Source: Setaria digitata (lineage: Eukaryota; Nematoda; Chromadorea; Rhabditida; Setariidae). Taken from it: 56,574 nt of DNA. The notes below the pieces were generated by a model. It was not told the DNA's origin. It saw nothing but the letters and a program-made list of their open reading frames with translations, and did not search any database. Shown piece after piece: positions 25,318 to 38,000 of this stretch. The stretch lies in assembly GCA_003640385.1 (NCBI GenBank), contig RCAB01000416.1, positions 1-56,574 on the forward strand. The letters run 5' to 3'. The position numbers were made by a program, and so were the translations under genes. The stretch's first letter is position 1. The number at the start of each line of letters is the position of its first letter.

Positions 25318-25722
25318 GAATTTAAATGGCATATTTTTATGATATTTTAGAATGATTTTGTTCCAAACTAAGGCCTGTTGTTGACTTTCTTTCTTTTTTT
25401 AGCTCAAATAAAATTTAGCAATTTCATGTCCAAATATGAGGTATTACATCTAAGAAAAAAAAGAAAAAATGTAAAATAGAATTAAAATTTTAAATTTTTT
25501 CGATCAACTTTTTGTTTGCTTAATTGATAGTTTCTTTTTCTGCCTTAATTTTTTGCACAAATATCCTTAAAACTTAATTTGAAGTTAACTTCTTTCTCCT
25601 TTTTTTTTTTTTTTGTGCTGTTTTCAAACGATTTGAAAATTGGCAAATTTTAAATAACTTTCTATTAAGCAATTTAATTTTTCCTTTTCTTTTCCCTTCT
25701 CTTTTTTTTTTTTGCAAATTTT

Positions 25723-26007
25723 TCAAAATTTTCGTCGTAAGATGCCACCCTCATCTGATTCCCAATTATAAAGTCTCCAGCCACGCCAATTTTCCAATCC
25801 TTTAAGTGATGCAAATGGTTTCGATCCCACAATAGCATCATTAGCACTACCACTGGTAGCAGTAGCACCTGTTGACAAATTTACTGGACATGCAGGTAAA
25901 TTGCTCGTTTCTTGACAAGCACGTATTGCTGTTGGCCGTAATGATGATTGACAATTGCGTCCGGCTGGTTTACGTGTTCCACGCCATACACAACGTAGCA
26001 ATCGCAT
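25723..26007 (-). CDS. madd-4: madd-4-like terminal exon
   Basis: Acceptor ctttctctttag. It encodes MRLLRCVWRGTRKPAGRNCQ, IRACQETSNLPACP, then a tail with WRGWRLYNWE and a basic end RRKF before TGA. No six-cysteine PLAC domain follows the last TSP1 repeat. Confidence 0.9.
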   Translation of the reverse strand: MRLLRCVWRGTRKPAGRNCQSSLRPTAIRACQETSNLPACPVNLSTGATATSGSANDAIVGSKPFASLKGLENWRGWRLYNWESDEGGILRRKF

Positions 26008-29000
26008 CTAAAGAGAAAGAAAAAATAGAAAAAAAAAAATGAGTAATAATGACAATATTTGAAGGCTGATAAATGAAGTACAATTGATCATTATTTCCAT
26101 TGTTTAAGCAATTAAAAAATTTTTTTTATCGACTGGAAATTAATTAAGAAGATCCAATTACCTGCACTCCGCCATCGCCACATGTTCGACTACACTGACC
26201 CCAAACTGATGTACGCCAGTCAGCTGTACAATTAACTGAAAAACAATTACTAATAAATAGTTCATCTTAATTCTTTGTCCTTCTAATTATTATCATTTCT
26301 TTTTTTTTTTTTTTTTTCGTCATTGTATTTGAAGTTCCATCATCTTGTTCTTTCTAATAGCATACAGCTTATTTCATTTTAAAGTTAGTGCAAATGATTT
26401 ACTTATTCTCAAAAAAAAAAAAATAAAAAATAAAAATAATTTGCAAAAGTGGACAAAAAATTGCTCAATGACTAATTTGCATTTATGATAAAATTAATTT
26501 TCATCCTTAATTGAGTAATTTTTTTTTAAACAGTATTACTGTTCAAAAAAAAAAAAAAAAAAAAATTATAAAATATATATTTGAAATGGAAAAAGTTCTC
26601 TACCATATCTCTTTAAACTATTTTACTTAAAAAAAAAAAAGAAAAAGAAAAGAAAAAGGAAAACTAACATTCTAGCATTACAACATGCTCTCGTCTAAAG
26701 CTGCTTAAATTGTGAAATTCTAAGACTAATTCGCTTCTAAATTTATTTTTTTTTTTTTTTTTTTTAAAGTAGAGAAATTGTTCTGCTGATACAGAAAAAA
26801 AAAAAAAAAGACGATGAGAAAGTCTTTTAAATCAGCCAAAAATAAAACTTTTTTCTTCTACTATTTTGTTGCAGAAGAGGAAAAAAAAAAAAAAAAAATC
26901 CCTTACTGTTTTAATTCATAATACTTCGAATAAGATTTAACAGTGCCAAAGTGGATGAAAAATATCAGTCTTAAAATTGATGCCTTAGCAAAGATAAGAA
27001 AGGAAAAGAAAGAAACTTAAATCAGCCAAAACTAGGCATTTCTAAAGAGGAAGACTAAACATGGACCATCATCATCGATTTTCATAAATTAAAGAACTAG
27101 AAAGCCAAAATTATTCAGCTTAGCTTAGTCAAAAAAAAAAAAAAAAAAGAAGAAAGAAGTAGTGCCAAGAGAAGAGGCAAAAGAGAGGACTGAATATATT
27201 AGCTTTGCTTTAGTCTCTTTCATTTCATAAATGGCAAATCGGTTTTTTTTTTTTTTTTTTTTTCATGTCACCACTGAAAAGTTAAGCCTAGATTATATTA
27301 TCACTGAAAAGATAAGTAACATTCTATCACTAGTAAAAAGATAAGTCATAATTTCCTTATCACTGAACAGATAAACATATGTTATTGGCGAAAAGAGAAG
27401 ATTTTGCTAGAAATGATGAAATAAAAAAGGTATAAATCCTTTTTTACTTAAATTTTCCAGTAGTTTTGGTTAATTTGAAGTGATGCCTCGTCAAGCAACT
27501 TAAGCTAACTTTTAGTTCTTTTTTTCTTCTTCCCATTTTAGGTCAATTTTTGATTTTCTTTCAATGTTTATCTTTTATTCGTCAATTTTATCCGTCTTTT
27601 TTTCCTTTCCTTCTTTTCATTTTTACCACAAAATTTGAAAATCAAAAAAAAATTGTTATTATTCATTCATTGGAGTTAATTTTTTTTAAAAAAAAAAAAA
27701 AACTTTTTCTTTTTTTTTTTTAAATTAGTTTGATTTCTGTTACTTTATAAATGTAATTACATCTCTTCTAATTAGAAATATAGAGGGGCAATTTTTTAAT
27801 CGTATACACATACAATTCCATTTACAATAATAATTGCGTTTTCTGTTAGTTTTTTCTTTTTTTTTTTTGTCCTTCCCTTCCAGCAAAACAAATATTTGTC
27901 TTTTTAATTAAATAAGGATCATTATGAATGTAAGAATAATTTGAATGTTTTGCCTGAACTAGGGAAACAAACCGATAAAAGAATCATCCTAAAAGAAGCG
28001 AACAAAATAATTAGTTAAATTACTAATGGTTCAGACAACATTAAAAATCAAAAAAAAAAAAATATTTATTCTAAAATTTTGATGAAGTTTAAAATTTTCC
28101 GGAAAAAATCTTCCGTTCCTTATTTTCTCAGCAGTTGTTATTTTCGCATCGTAATGAAATATTCGGTTGATTATATTTCAGGAAAAATGCTAAACAATAT
28201 AAAATTTCAAGTTGTATTTGTATGTTCCAAATAATTTATCGAACTCAGACCCTTTTGAAATATTTGAAAATATTAGTTATGCTGTTTCGGAAATAATTTT
28301 ACTTTCAATTTCATAATTTCTTCAGAACTAAACCATTGTTTCACTTAAGAAAGATCAGTTTGATTCAAGCTTAAAATTGCTTAAAATTAAAGTCAAAAAC
28401 TTAACTTTTGTAAATGGCAAAAATAATAATTATCTTATTAGACACTGAGATAAGAAGAAAAAGAAATGCTGTGAATGAAAAAGAGTATTTGTGTCGTCCG
28501 TACATATCATGCCTAATCGTTATCACATAATGATAATGATTATCAATTGCTATGTTGAATACTAAGTACCATTGTGATGCTTGCGATTGAGCAATTCGCT
28601 TGTGATGCCTAATCGTTATCATTTCCGGGAAGAAACAAGGTAGTTATTATTACTGTAAAAAAAAAAAAAATATTAATGAAGGAAAAGCTATTCATTTATT
28701 GTTTTCCATTCTTACACTTGAATGATAATCTTATTTACCATTGATGCATTCCTTTTTCACTTTCGGTCGACTTTCTCGATCACATAGCTCAAACGAAGCG
28801 TTTGTACCGTTCTCATAGACGCATTTTACTTCACGTCTTTGAATAGACGTCGAATGACGGACACAACGAGATAAGACACACTGAAAAACCAATTAAAGTT
28901 AATTAAAGGTAAAAATGAATATTTGGAAAATGGTTGAAATAAAAATTAAACATATTGTAAGGAAACGATAAGACCAGAAAATTATTTATAATTTAAAAAA

Positions 29001-32000
29001 AAACACGAAATAATAGCCAGAGGATTGCTTTGAGGAATTTTTAATGAACCGAAACTCCTATTTCTATCTCTTTGGCCTAGTAACTGAGCGAGAGATAAAA
29101 TTAAATGTAAAATTGAAATTCCTTTCCTTCAAATACTTATAGGAATGGCTGAATTCCTACCTCAGACCAGGGTGACGCTTGCCAACGTGGGCAATATGAT
29201 GGGATGCAGCTTCTCGAGGAAGGTGGTCGCAGAATGCCAAAACTTTCGCATACGTCATCATCGAGATAGCCGATCGAGCCTTGATAACTGATGCGACATT
29301 TTAGTTGTCGTACCTGAGAAGTATACACTAATGAATAATTTTCATTAAATTCTAATTCATTCAGCAATCAATTAAAGAGTAATGAGGGAAAGCAAATTAA
29401 CACTCCAATATTTTTCACTCGACTTCTTTTCTTTCCTACTTAATTAAATTTATCATTCAATTAGAAATTAACAAAAAAAATAGGGCAGTAATAAAATTAA
29501 GGATATGATTTTATTAAATGAATAACCTGTGCCCTGCCTGTTTTTCCGCAGTTGTAATGTGGGCATTGCGACCATTCACCAACAGCATAGTCAATCTAAA
29601 CTTATTTTAAAATTGAAATTTCCAAAATTTGCAGTTCTAGCAGAAATTCAATCAACAAACAAATATTTAATTAGAAGAAAAGTTACTTTAATATTGCCCG
29701 GTTCAGTGACATCAACCAATCGTTCCAGCATGCGAATGTCACCATTAACTTTCAGTGATTGTCTTACTTTCTGAAATTCAATCTTTTATTGCCGTAAAAT
29801 TTCTCAATTTTTTTCTCTGTAACTCTCTCTCTCTCTCCTCCTAAATAGTAGGAAGATTAAAACTTCAAATTAGCGAGAATTTGAAAAGGAAAAAGAAAGG
29901 ATTTTTGCAATCACTCGAAATCTTTGAAAATTGAAGAAAATTCAGGAATTTTAGAATTTAAAAACTTTTAATTCCACGACTTATTTTGCGTTAGGTCTAT
30001 AACTTCTCATACTGGGATTACAAAAGAGTCAGCAAATGCTTTCGGCTCTCAATGAATCGCAATCTCGAGATAACTTGGACGATCCTAGTACCATCATTTG
30101 GTCGAGGCAATTGGTTCAAAATATAATTTTTTCACAATATGAAAAAGCCTTACTTGCAACAAGCGCTGATCAACAGCAATCGGATCATTCTCGATATCGC
30201 TATCATCTATGTTTTGATTTAGCATCGATCGGGAATCATTATCATACTCATGCTAAATGATAAAAGAAATGAATAAATGATAATATGAAAGTGATGTATC
30301 CAGTTAGTCATTTGTTATGCGAAATTTTCTTCAATTATTATTTTAGGAAGGAAAATTCATAAATTCTTCTTTGCTCAAATATGAAAGAAAAAGAAAAATC
30401 TTGAAAATAAAATTTTTCACACCAAAAATTTATGTTCCTCAGAAAAAATTTCACCTTAATCTATCTATAAAACTAAAAATTTTGGAAATTTCACTTAAAA
30501 TTTCGAAAATGTTGAATAACTGGAAGAGAAGTGATAAATATTTATAGAAATACTTTAACATCATCATCACGTGACTTGAAGGTCAATGTAACATTTCCCT
30601 GAATGCCATTAGCTATGCATGCATATACGCCAGCGTCTTCCGGACGTGCGTGAAAAATTCGTAACGCACCATTTGAAGATACTTTCACATGAGCTGAATG
30701 ATAACGTATGATCAGTAAATTTACAGGCAACTGTAAATGTTGTTGATAAAGTGTTTACCACGAGGTCATCATTTTTTAAATTTTATTAAAAAAAAAACAA
30801 TTATTAATTTAAAATAACTGGATATTAAGAGACATTCTAACTTTAACAATTTCACATTAAGATTCTTGTAACTATTAAACATTATACCATTATTTGTAAT
30901 TTTCTTCCCGTCCTTCGTCCAAAAAATTTTATTTTTTGCATAATTACGAACTGGACATTTCACCTGAAATGAAATTATATCATTTTAATTCTTCAATTCT
31001 TCCTTTTCAAATTACAAAACAAAAATGCCTCTCTCTGAGCAACAATTCAATATATCCTTTGTTTGCTTCCACAGAGTCTTGATTATAGCATATTTTTTCA
31101 TGCATTGTTTATATCACAATCATGCTATTTCAAGTGTAAATTGTTGGTTAGATTTTTTTTTTCTCAAGAAATTTTAAAAACTATCTTTTCTCAAGAAATT
31201 TTTAGATTTTTTTTCTCAAGAAATTTTAAAAACTATCTTTTCTCAAGAAATTTTAAAAACTATCATTAAGTCGTAATTCATTCATCTTTATGCATACTTT
31301 TAGCAAAAATTTAAGATAAAATAATAATTGTCCTTGACTAATTGTGCAAATCTCATACCTTCAATGATGTGCCGACGAATAATTTTGCACTTCCACCGAT
31401 GTTTAATGTCAATTTTCGGCTATGTCCGGCGTGATGATGCGTTAAAGTTGATGCCGAAGACGGAAATTCATCCTTGGCAGTTTCTCGAAGAACAGAACTA
31501 GTTAGGCTACTGCATAGGCCTGCAAAATTTTGGAAATTATTTCACTGCTTTTTTCCATCTTCATTTTTTCTTTATTATTATTGATAATTATTTTAAAGCT
31601 TGTTATTGAAAATAGCAAAATTCTCTCTATCGTCTTATGATACTTATCGGATGATATGGCTGCTTTTATTTTTGGCTTAAAACTACTATAAATATTTGGT
31701 TAGAACGAAAAGACTTAACAAGTCGCTCACCCAAGTCACAAAGTTGGACAGTTGGCGGCTTTTCGATGTGGCGGCATTGTATGGGTGGATAAAATTGCTT
31801 CAGTTCACCATCTGCTACACGTTGCTCACACGTCACTTCACGGCGCTGCTCACCAGGGCCACATGTTGTTGAGCATTGTCCCCAATTACCGACCTAAATT
31901 AAATAAGTTGCTAGAATTTGTTGAAAAACTTTTTGAAGCTAATTGAACTTGGCATTTCTACAATTATTATTACTTTCTTTTTTTTTTTTTTTTTTGAAGC

Positions 32001-35000
32001 ATTTTTTTAAAAATTCACAAATTTGATTATTCTTCAATTAAACGTTATTGATTTTAATGCTATAGGGAAGGAAATAACCTTCCACATGACCGGACAGTCC
32101 ACCAGGCCACATGCTTCGCTATTTGTCGGTTTCGGTTGTGGACATTGGCCATCCGGTAAAATTAACGTTGATTCCGCACCACCAGTTCGTGATATCCGAC
32201 GTATGCAACGCACCTTCATGTATATTTAACATGACTTATGCAGCTTTTGAACATTTATCCCTTCTTTTTTTTTTGGATTTCCCTTTTTTGCATTTATTAA
32301 TGAAAATGCATTTGAAACAAAACAATGATAAAAGTACAGTTTTTATAGACCATTCTAAACTTTGCAAATTTGAAAAAAAATTGGCAGTTACTACTTCAAA
32401 GTTTAAATAACTGATAAAATTGATAAATTAAATGAATTAACCTTTCGAGTACGCAATCCACCTCCACATGTATGTGAGCATTGTGACATTTCGCCTATCT
32501 AACAGAAGTTTCATTTGAGTCAAGAGAATTCAATTAGACATTTCAAATAGTAATAATACAGATTTAATTAAAACTTGTACATAGCCTCTGATCATCTACT
32601 TTTTTCTTTCACTTCGATAGATACATTTTTTGGAATTATTGCTGCATTAAGTGTGATATTATTGCAGAAATTTTCAACAAATAAGCATTAATCAGTTTAT
32701 TCGAGAAACTTACCAAAGAAATTAATTACCAAAAGTATCAAAAAAAAAACTAACATCCCATTCTGGTGGACATGGATCATTGTTGCAGGAACGTGTCAAA
32801 TCCACGGGGCGCTGCTTGGCATCACAGAATGACCACGCAACAGCTGTACGTCGTTTCACGTCAACGCATTTTAAAGTGGAACGTTGCTTACCTGAAACCA
32901 GATCAATCAAATTGTTAGCTTTAATCGAATATGAATATTTTACGGTATAATTACATCGGCTGATGTGATAATTAATTATCCAGTTTTTAAATGCAATCAA
33001 ATTTAAAAGCTTGAAATAATTTGCCAATCGTAAATATCCAATCAAATGTACAAGCGTTCTAACTTAAAAATAAATTGGCTTAATTTTCAGCCTAATTATT
33101 TCTCGGGAATATTGCAAAATTTGATTTCTGGCCTTTAATAATTGAAAAAATCTTTCGATTAAACAGAAATAGAAATAATTAATGTAGTTCGTCATATAGC
33201 ACAAGCTTATAAATATACCGCCGAGGCAAGAAGCAGAGCAAACAGTCCAATCGCCGTAGTCCCACTTGAAAGCACGTGTTGGCGTTAATGAGCGTTCACG
33301 TACAGGTAAATCATCAGATGCCTCGTTCAGCGGACATTGCTGTACCTGACACGGTTGAAATGCGCTTGGTTTTGGCGAACCTAAATGTATAAATCAGTAA
33401 CAATCTCATATTCTTTCATTTTTTTTGTCTCCTACTATTTAAAACTCTTTGCAAAATGTACCAATTTATTTAATAAATTTTTTTTTTTTAATAAATCTTT
33501 AAATTTAAATTATAACAATTTATTCTGAGATGCTTAAAAAATACACAAATTTATTAAACTATTTTTCAGACGAAACGAATTTTTCTCAATAAAGCTTCTA
33601 AAAGAAATAATTTTATTTAGTGAGGTGTTTATAAATTTGTTAAAAAAAAAAAGGAAACTATTAAAGATAAAAAAGCTTAAATAAACAACATTCAAAATAT
33701 GCAATTCAGTTTTGCAAAACTTTTTAAGTACATAAATTAAATTTCTAGCGAATTTTTTAAAATGTATGATTTCACATGATAAAATATTTGGAAAATGCAA
33801 AACTATAGCACGAAACTTCTAAAATTGCTAATTTTTTTTTTTTTAACAAAAATTTGCAAAATGAGTAATTGATACTTCCATATAATGAAATCTTTAAAAT
33901 TTTGTTAAATTTTTCTTTTGAAAAGGTAAAAGAAAAGGTAAATTTTTGAAGTTGTTCTGCCTCGGCTAACCTTCGCATTCATAGTCTGGCAGTTTGATGA
34001 TATTTGAAGTTATTCCTTGTACAGCAATGCACTCAACGGTACGTGTAGCCACGCCAGGACCACACGTTGTCGAACACGGACCCCACTGACCCGGATAAAA
34101 TCTTAATGACTAATTAATCACGTCGGGGGGTTTTAGATTCTTTAAATTGATCACTTATTGTTGCAATATCATTCTATTTAAATCCATTTTGCTTTTCCCT
34201 AATCCATTCCAGTCATAAATTTTTTGCTTGTTCTTTAAAGAAGCAAATGAATAAAAGATTTAAAAATTTTGAAAGTTGTTCTATTTAAAAATATAAATTT
34301 AGAAGGAGAAACGAGAAATTTTTGGAGTAGTTTTTGATATTTTAAAATTTGTTCATTTTTTTTAAACAATGTCAAAATTCCATTTACAATATTTTACTCA
34401 AAGATAAAAAAGAAAAAAAAATTACAAAGTTACAAAAAAAAAAAAAAATTAATAATATTTGCATAAGAAAAGGAAAACCTAAAATTTCAAAATTATTGTC
34501 ATTTCAGGGAGAAGACTGAGAAAAAGAGAAATGAAAAAAGCTTGGAAATAATTATTTAGAAGTAATTAACGTTTTTAGCTTCTTTAATCTCATTTCGTCA
34601 ATTTTCCCTTTCAAAAATGCCAAAATTCTATTTTGAAATGCTTTGTCCTATGCCAAGTGAAGCCAAGAAATAGATGGATAGGAGGATAATTGTTGTTAAC
34701 GGCAAAATATCGCTGAATTAAATCAAACTGAAATAAATTTAGAGAAGAATTAAACTACCGTGGCTGAGCACCAATAACATGGCCACCGTCAGCAATTGAG
34801 TTGCCAAATGTTGCCGGATGGGCCAAGCCATCGTGCTGGACACGCTGCTCGTCCCGCTCGTCAGCCCAAATGCCTGCGAACGGTGCTTGAGCCACATAGC
34901 TTAAAAATTAGATCAGAATTCTTTTTCTTTTCATGATATAGTTAATTTAGAAAAAAAAAATTATATTTAAACCAATAAATTAAAAAAAAAAATAGTAGAA

Positions 35001-38000
35001 GAAAATGAAATTCTAATAGTTAGTTTATTGAATAAATTAATGAGAAAATGAAGACAAAGCCGGTCTAGTAAGAGCTAATTGCAAAGTTGAGCAAAATGCT
35101 AGCTTATATTTAGTTAGAATTTAAAATTTTAATTTAACTGAAGAAATTAGTATCATTGTGCAAAATAATATTCTACTCGAAATTTGAATTAAGGCAAAAA
35201 AAAAAAAACAAAACAAAAAGAAAATATGGGATAGTTATATTACAATGTTGAATATATTATTAATTTAGCATAGCAAAATTTCGGGTAAATTTTATTAAAT
35301 TTATAAGCAGAATGATTTAATAGGTCTTCGAAAAAGTTTAATTAAACGATGAAAGCTGACTTAAAGGTGACCAGATTATGAAACGAGTGCAATATTTAAT
35401 GAACATTGAACGAGTGCTAATTTTTGTATAATATCAATCAGACTTCCTTATCATATGAATTAATTTTTGAAAAGAAAAAAAATAGAATCTAATTTAAAAA
35501 CGCTAAACAATTCGTATAAAAATTTTTTATCAAATGATAACAAAAAAAAAGAGAAATCAAGCGATATAAGTGCAAAAAAGTTAAGAAAATTCATGAACTA
35601 ACTCGCCTTTCAGAATCGCCTCCTTTCCATCTCTTTTTTTTCTTTAAGAAAACTTTTAATTTTGCCAAATTTGTAAATTTATTTTGAAATTGCAAAATAC
35701 AAATTAATTTCGTATTTGATTTATCAAAAAAAAACTCGTGATTTTATTAATGCTTCATAAATTTTTGCAAAGAAAAAAAAAAAAAAAATTTGCCAAAATA
35801 TTGCAGAATTATTCATTTACATCTATTTTTTACAAAATGAAAATTTCTTTGCACTGTTTTATGCTTAGTTCATAAGCCATAAATATCGCATAAATTATTA
35901 ATAATTAATTGACTTTTTGGTTTATCATAACATTTATTTACGTGTTTATATGTTGGTTTATTTGTTTTTCGTGTTTTCTTTGTACGTTCAATAAAAAAAA
36001 AAGAAAAAAAAAACGATTTGATTTTGCTAAATTTAATTTCTTTGCATAAATGAATTTTAGTACGAAACATTTGATAATAGAGTGAAAATTGTCTAATTTT
36101 CAAAAGAAAAATCAATGGTTCATTGTTTTCTTTGTTTACGTGTCTATTTGTTTGTTACTTAATTATTTCACATCATTCAATGATAAGCATTTGTTCATGA
36201 TAAATTCATTTTCTGGAAGTGGATAAGTTTACTAAGAGGCCTAAGAGCATATGATTTTTTCCAAAAAAAAAAAAGAAAAAAAAGGGAAAAAAAGACTATT
36301 GAAATTTGATTTTGTTTATTTTTATTTTTTTACATATTTGTTTATTTCGTTGTTCTTTGCACATAAGTGCTTAATGTTAAACATAAATTTCGTGGTAAAT
36401 AAATCCGTAATGTACAATAAATGTTTTTAATTATAGGCACTTCGCTGTTTAAAACGATTTTCAAAATCTTTCGAGAATGAAAATGGCGAAAGGCTATTTG
36501 AATAGTTAATTGCCGTCGTGCGTCAAAAGTAAATTACTCCTTTGGTGATCATTGAAAATTTACAATCACTAGCAGTGCCGAATAAAAATTATATAATTCT
36601 TAACTTTTCCATATTCATTTTATATTTTTTCAGATCATTTTAACTTCCAATATTTCGGCAGATTTTTTTTGCTTTTTTTTTTTTTTCGAATACTTACTTA
36701 GCTATACTATCCAGAAATATTCCAGTCCCTTTATCAATGTTCATTCCGCTTATCAATTAGAGTATTTCATGTCACTTGGCAAATGTACGTTTCGCCTACA
36801 GTTTCTTTTTTTTTTTTTTTTTTTTTTTTTTNAACATGAGAAAAGAAACTCCAATTAAAAACACTGCCAAGTAGCTAGCTTGTAGAAAATACAATGATTT
36901 ATTTAATAATGAATTTCATCAGTTATTCGGTCATCTTTATCAGCTAGTGGAATTATATCCTGATATCTTCCAATAAATTGCTAGGCTTCTTTTTCCAACC
37001 TCGCTAATTCAGAAATATTTAATAATTTATGGCTTCCTCAGAATTTCTTATTGCTGTATCAAATCAGTGTTTCTCGTAGTAATATTATGCTTATTTCAGG
37101 TTTTTAACAGGATAGTAACCATTTTTCTTTCTAACTTTTTCATTGAAAATTTCTAAAATTCAGTTTTTTTTTTTTTTCGTTCCTTATTACTGTTTACTGT
37201 TATACTAAATGCAATATATAATCGACGGAAGAAAGCCAAACACTGCAAGAGAAAGTATTGAAGTGTAAAATGTAAAGAAAGCTTTTCACTGATAATAATC
37301 TCACCTAGAGTGGTTAAATGTGCTGATCAATAGTTAGCATTGATAAAACGATTAGTCTGTTCCGAAGTAAATTTTTGGAGTAAAAATTGTTTTTTTTTTA
37401 AATAATTTTTTTGTTCCTGACAGATAAAACAGTAACCTTCAATAATTGTATAGGAGGGAAAACGATGAAAATTACTGTTAGAATTACCATTTTGTCATTT
37501 TCCTTTTTAAATTCATTAAAATTAAATTTTTATTCAGTGGAAGTTTGGCTGTACAAAGAGAAAAAGAAAAATGAGCAAATAAATAAAGCTTTAGGATAAG
37601 TTGAGTTTTTTTGTTCTTTTTTTTTTACCATTTCAAATATGGAAACAAAATTTGGATTAAATATTAATTGAGAAATGCTATGGCAAATTAAATTAAACAG
37701 CAAGAAATGCAATCAGTTGCTAATTTCGTAGTATGCTAATGTCCGTCCTAATTGCTATTCTAATTTTGTGTAAATATGTGTTTTATCAATTAGTTTTATT
37801 TTGTTTTGGAATAAAAATAATTACATTATGTCATTATATCTGAGTATATTAAATCATTTGTTTGCCATAATTATTTTAACTTTCATTTATATGTCCAAAA
37901 CAAAAAAAAAAAAAAAAAGAGGCAAAAGTAAAGAAAAGAACTAACAGCTTGTTATCAGCAAGAGCATTTTCCAGAAATATCCATATGCTAAGTAGATGTG

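Larger units (their letters stand above)
15406..25722. other. convergent intergenic region
   Basis: Lies between the 3' ends of the two genes. It contains microsatellites, possible alternative 3' exons of gene 1 (17.5 and 18.0 kb), one orphan exon-like island (21.3 kb) and a tRNA-like element (22.9-23.05 kb). Otherwise it is AT-rich with nothing I recognise. Confidence 0.55.

Noticed and set aside
30036..30260. 74-residue plus-strand ORF
   Set aside because: Antisense shadow of the minus-strand linker exon 30154-30252, which has good splice sites and phase.
32023..32410. plus-strand ORFs
   Set aside because: Antisense shadows of the minus-strand TSP1 exon 32079-32213.
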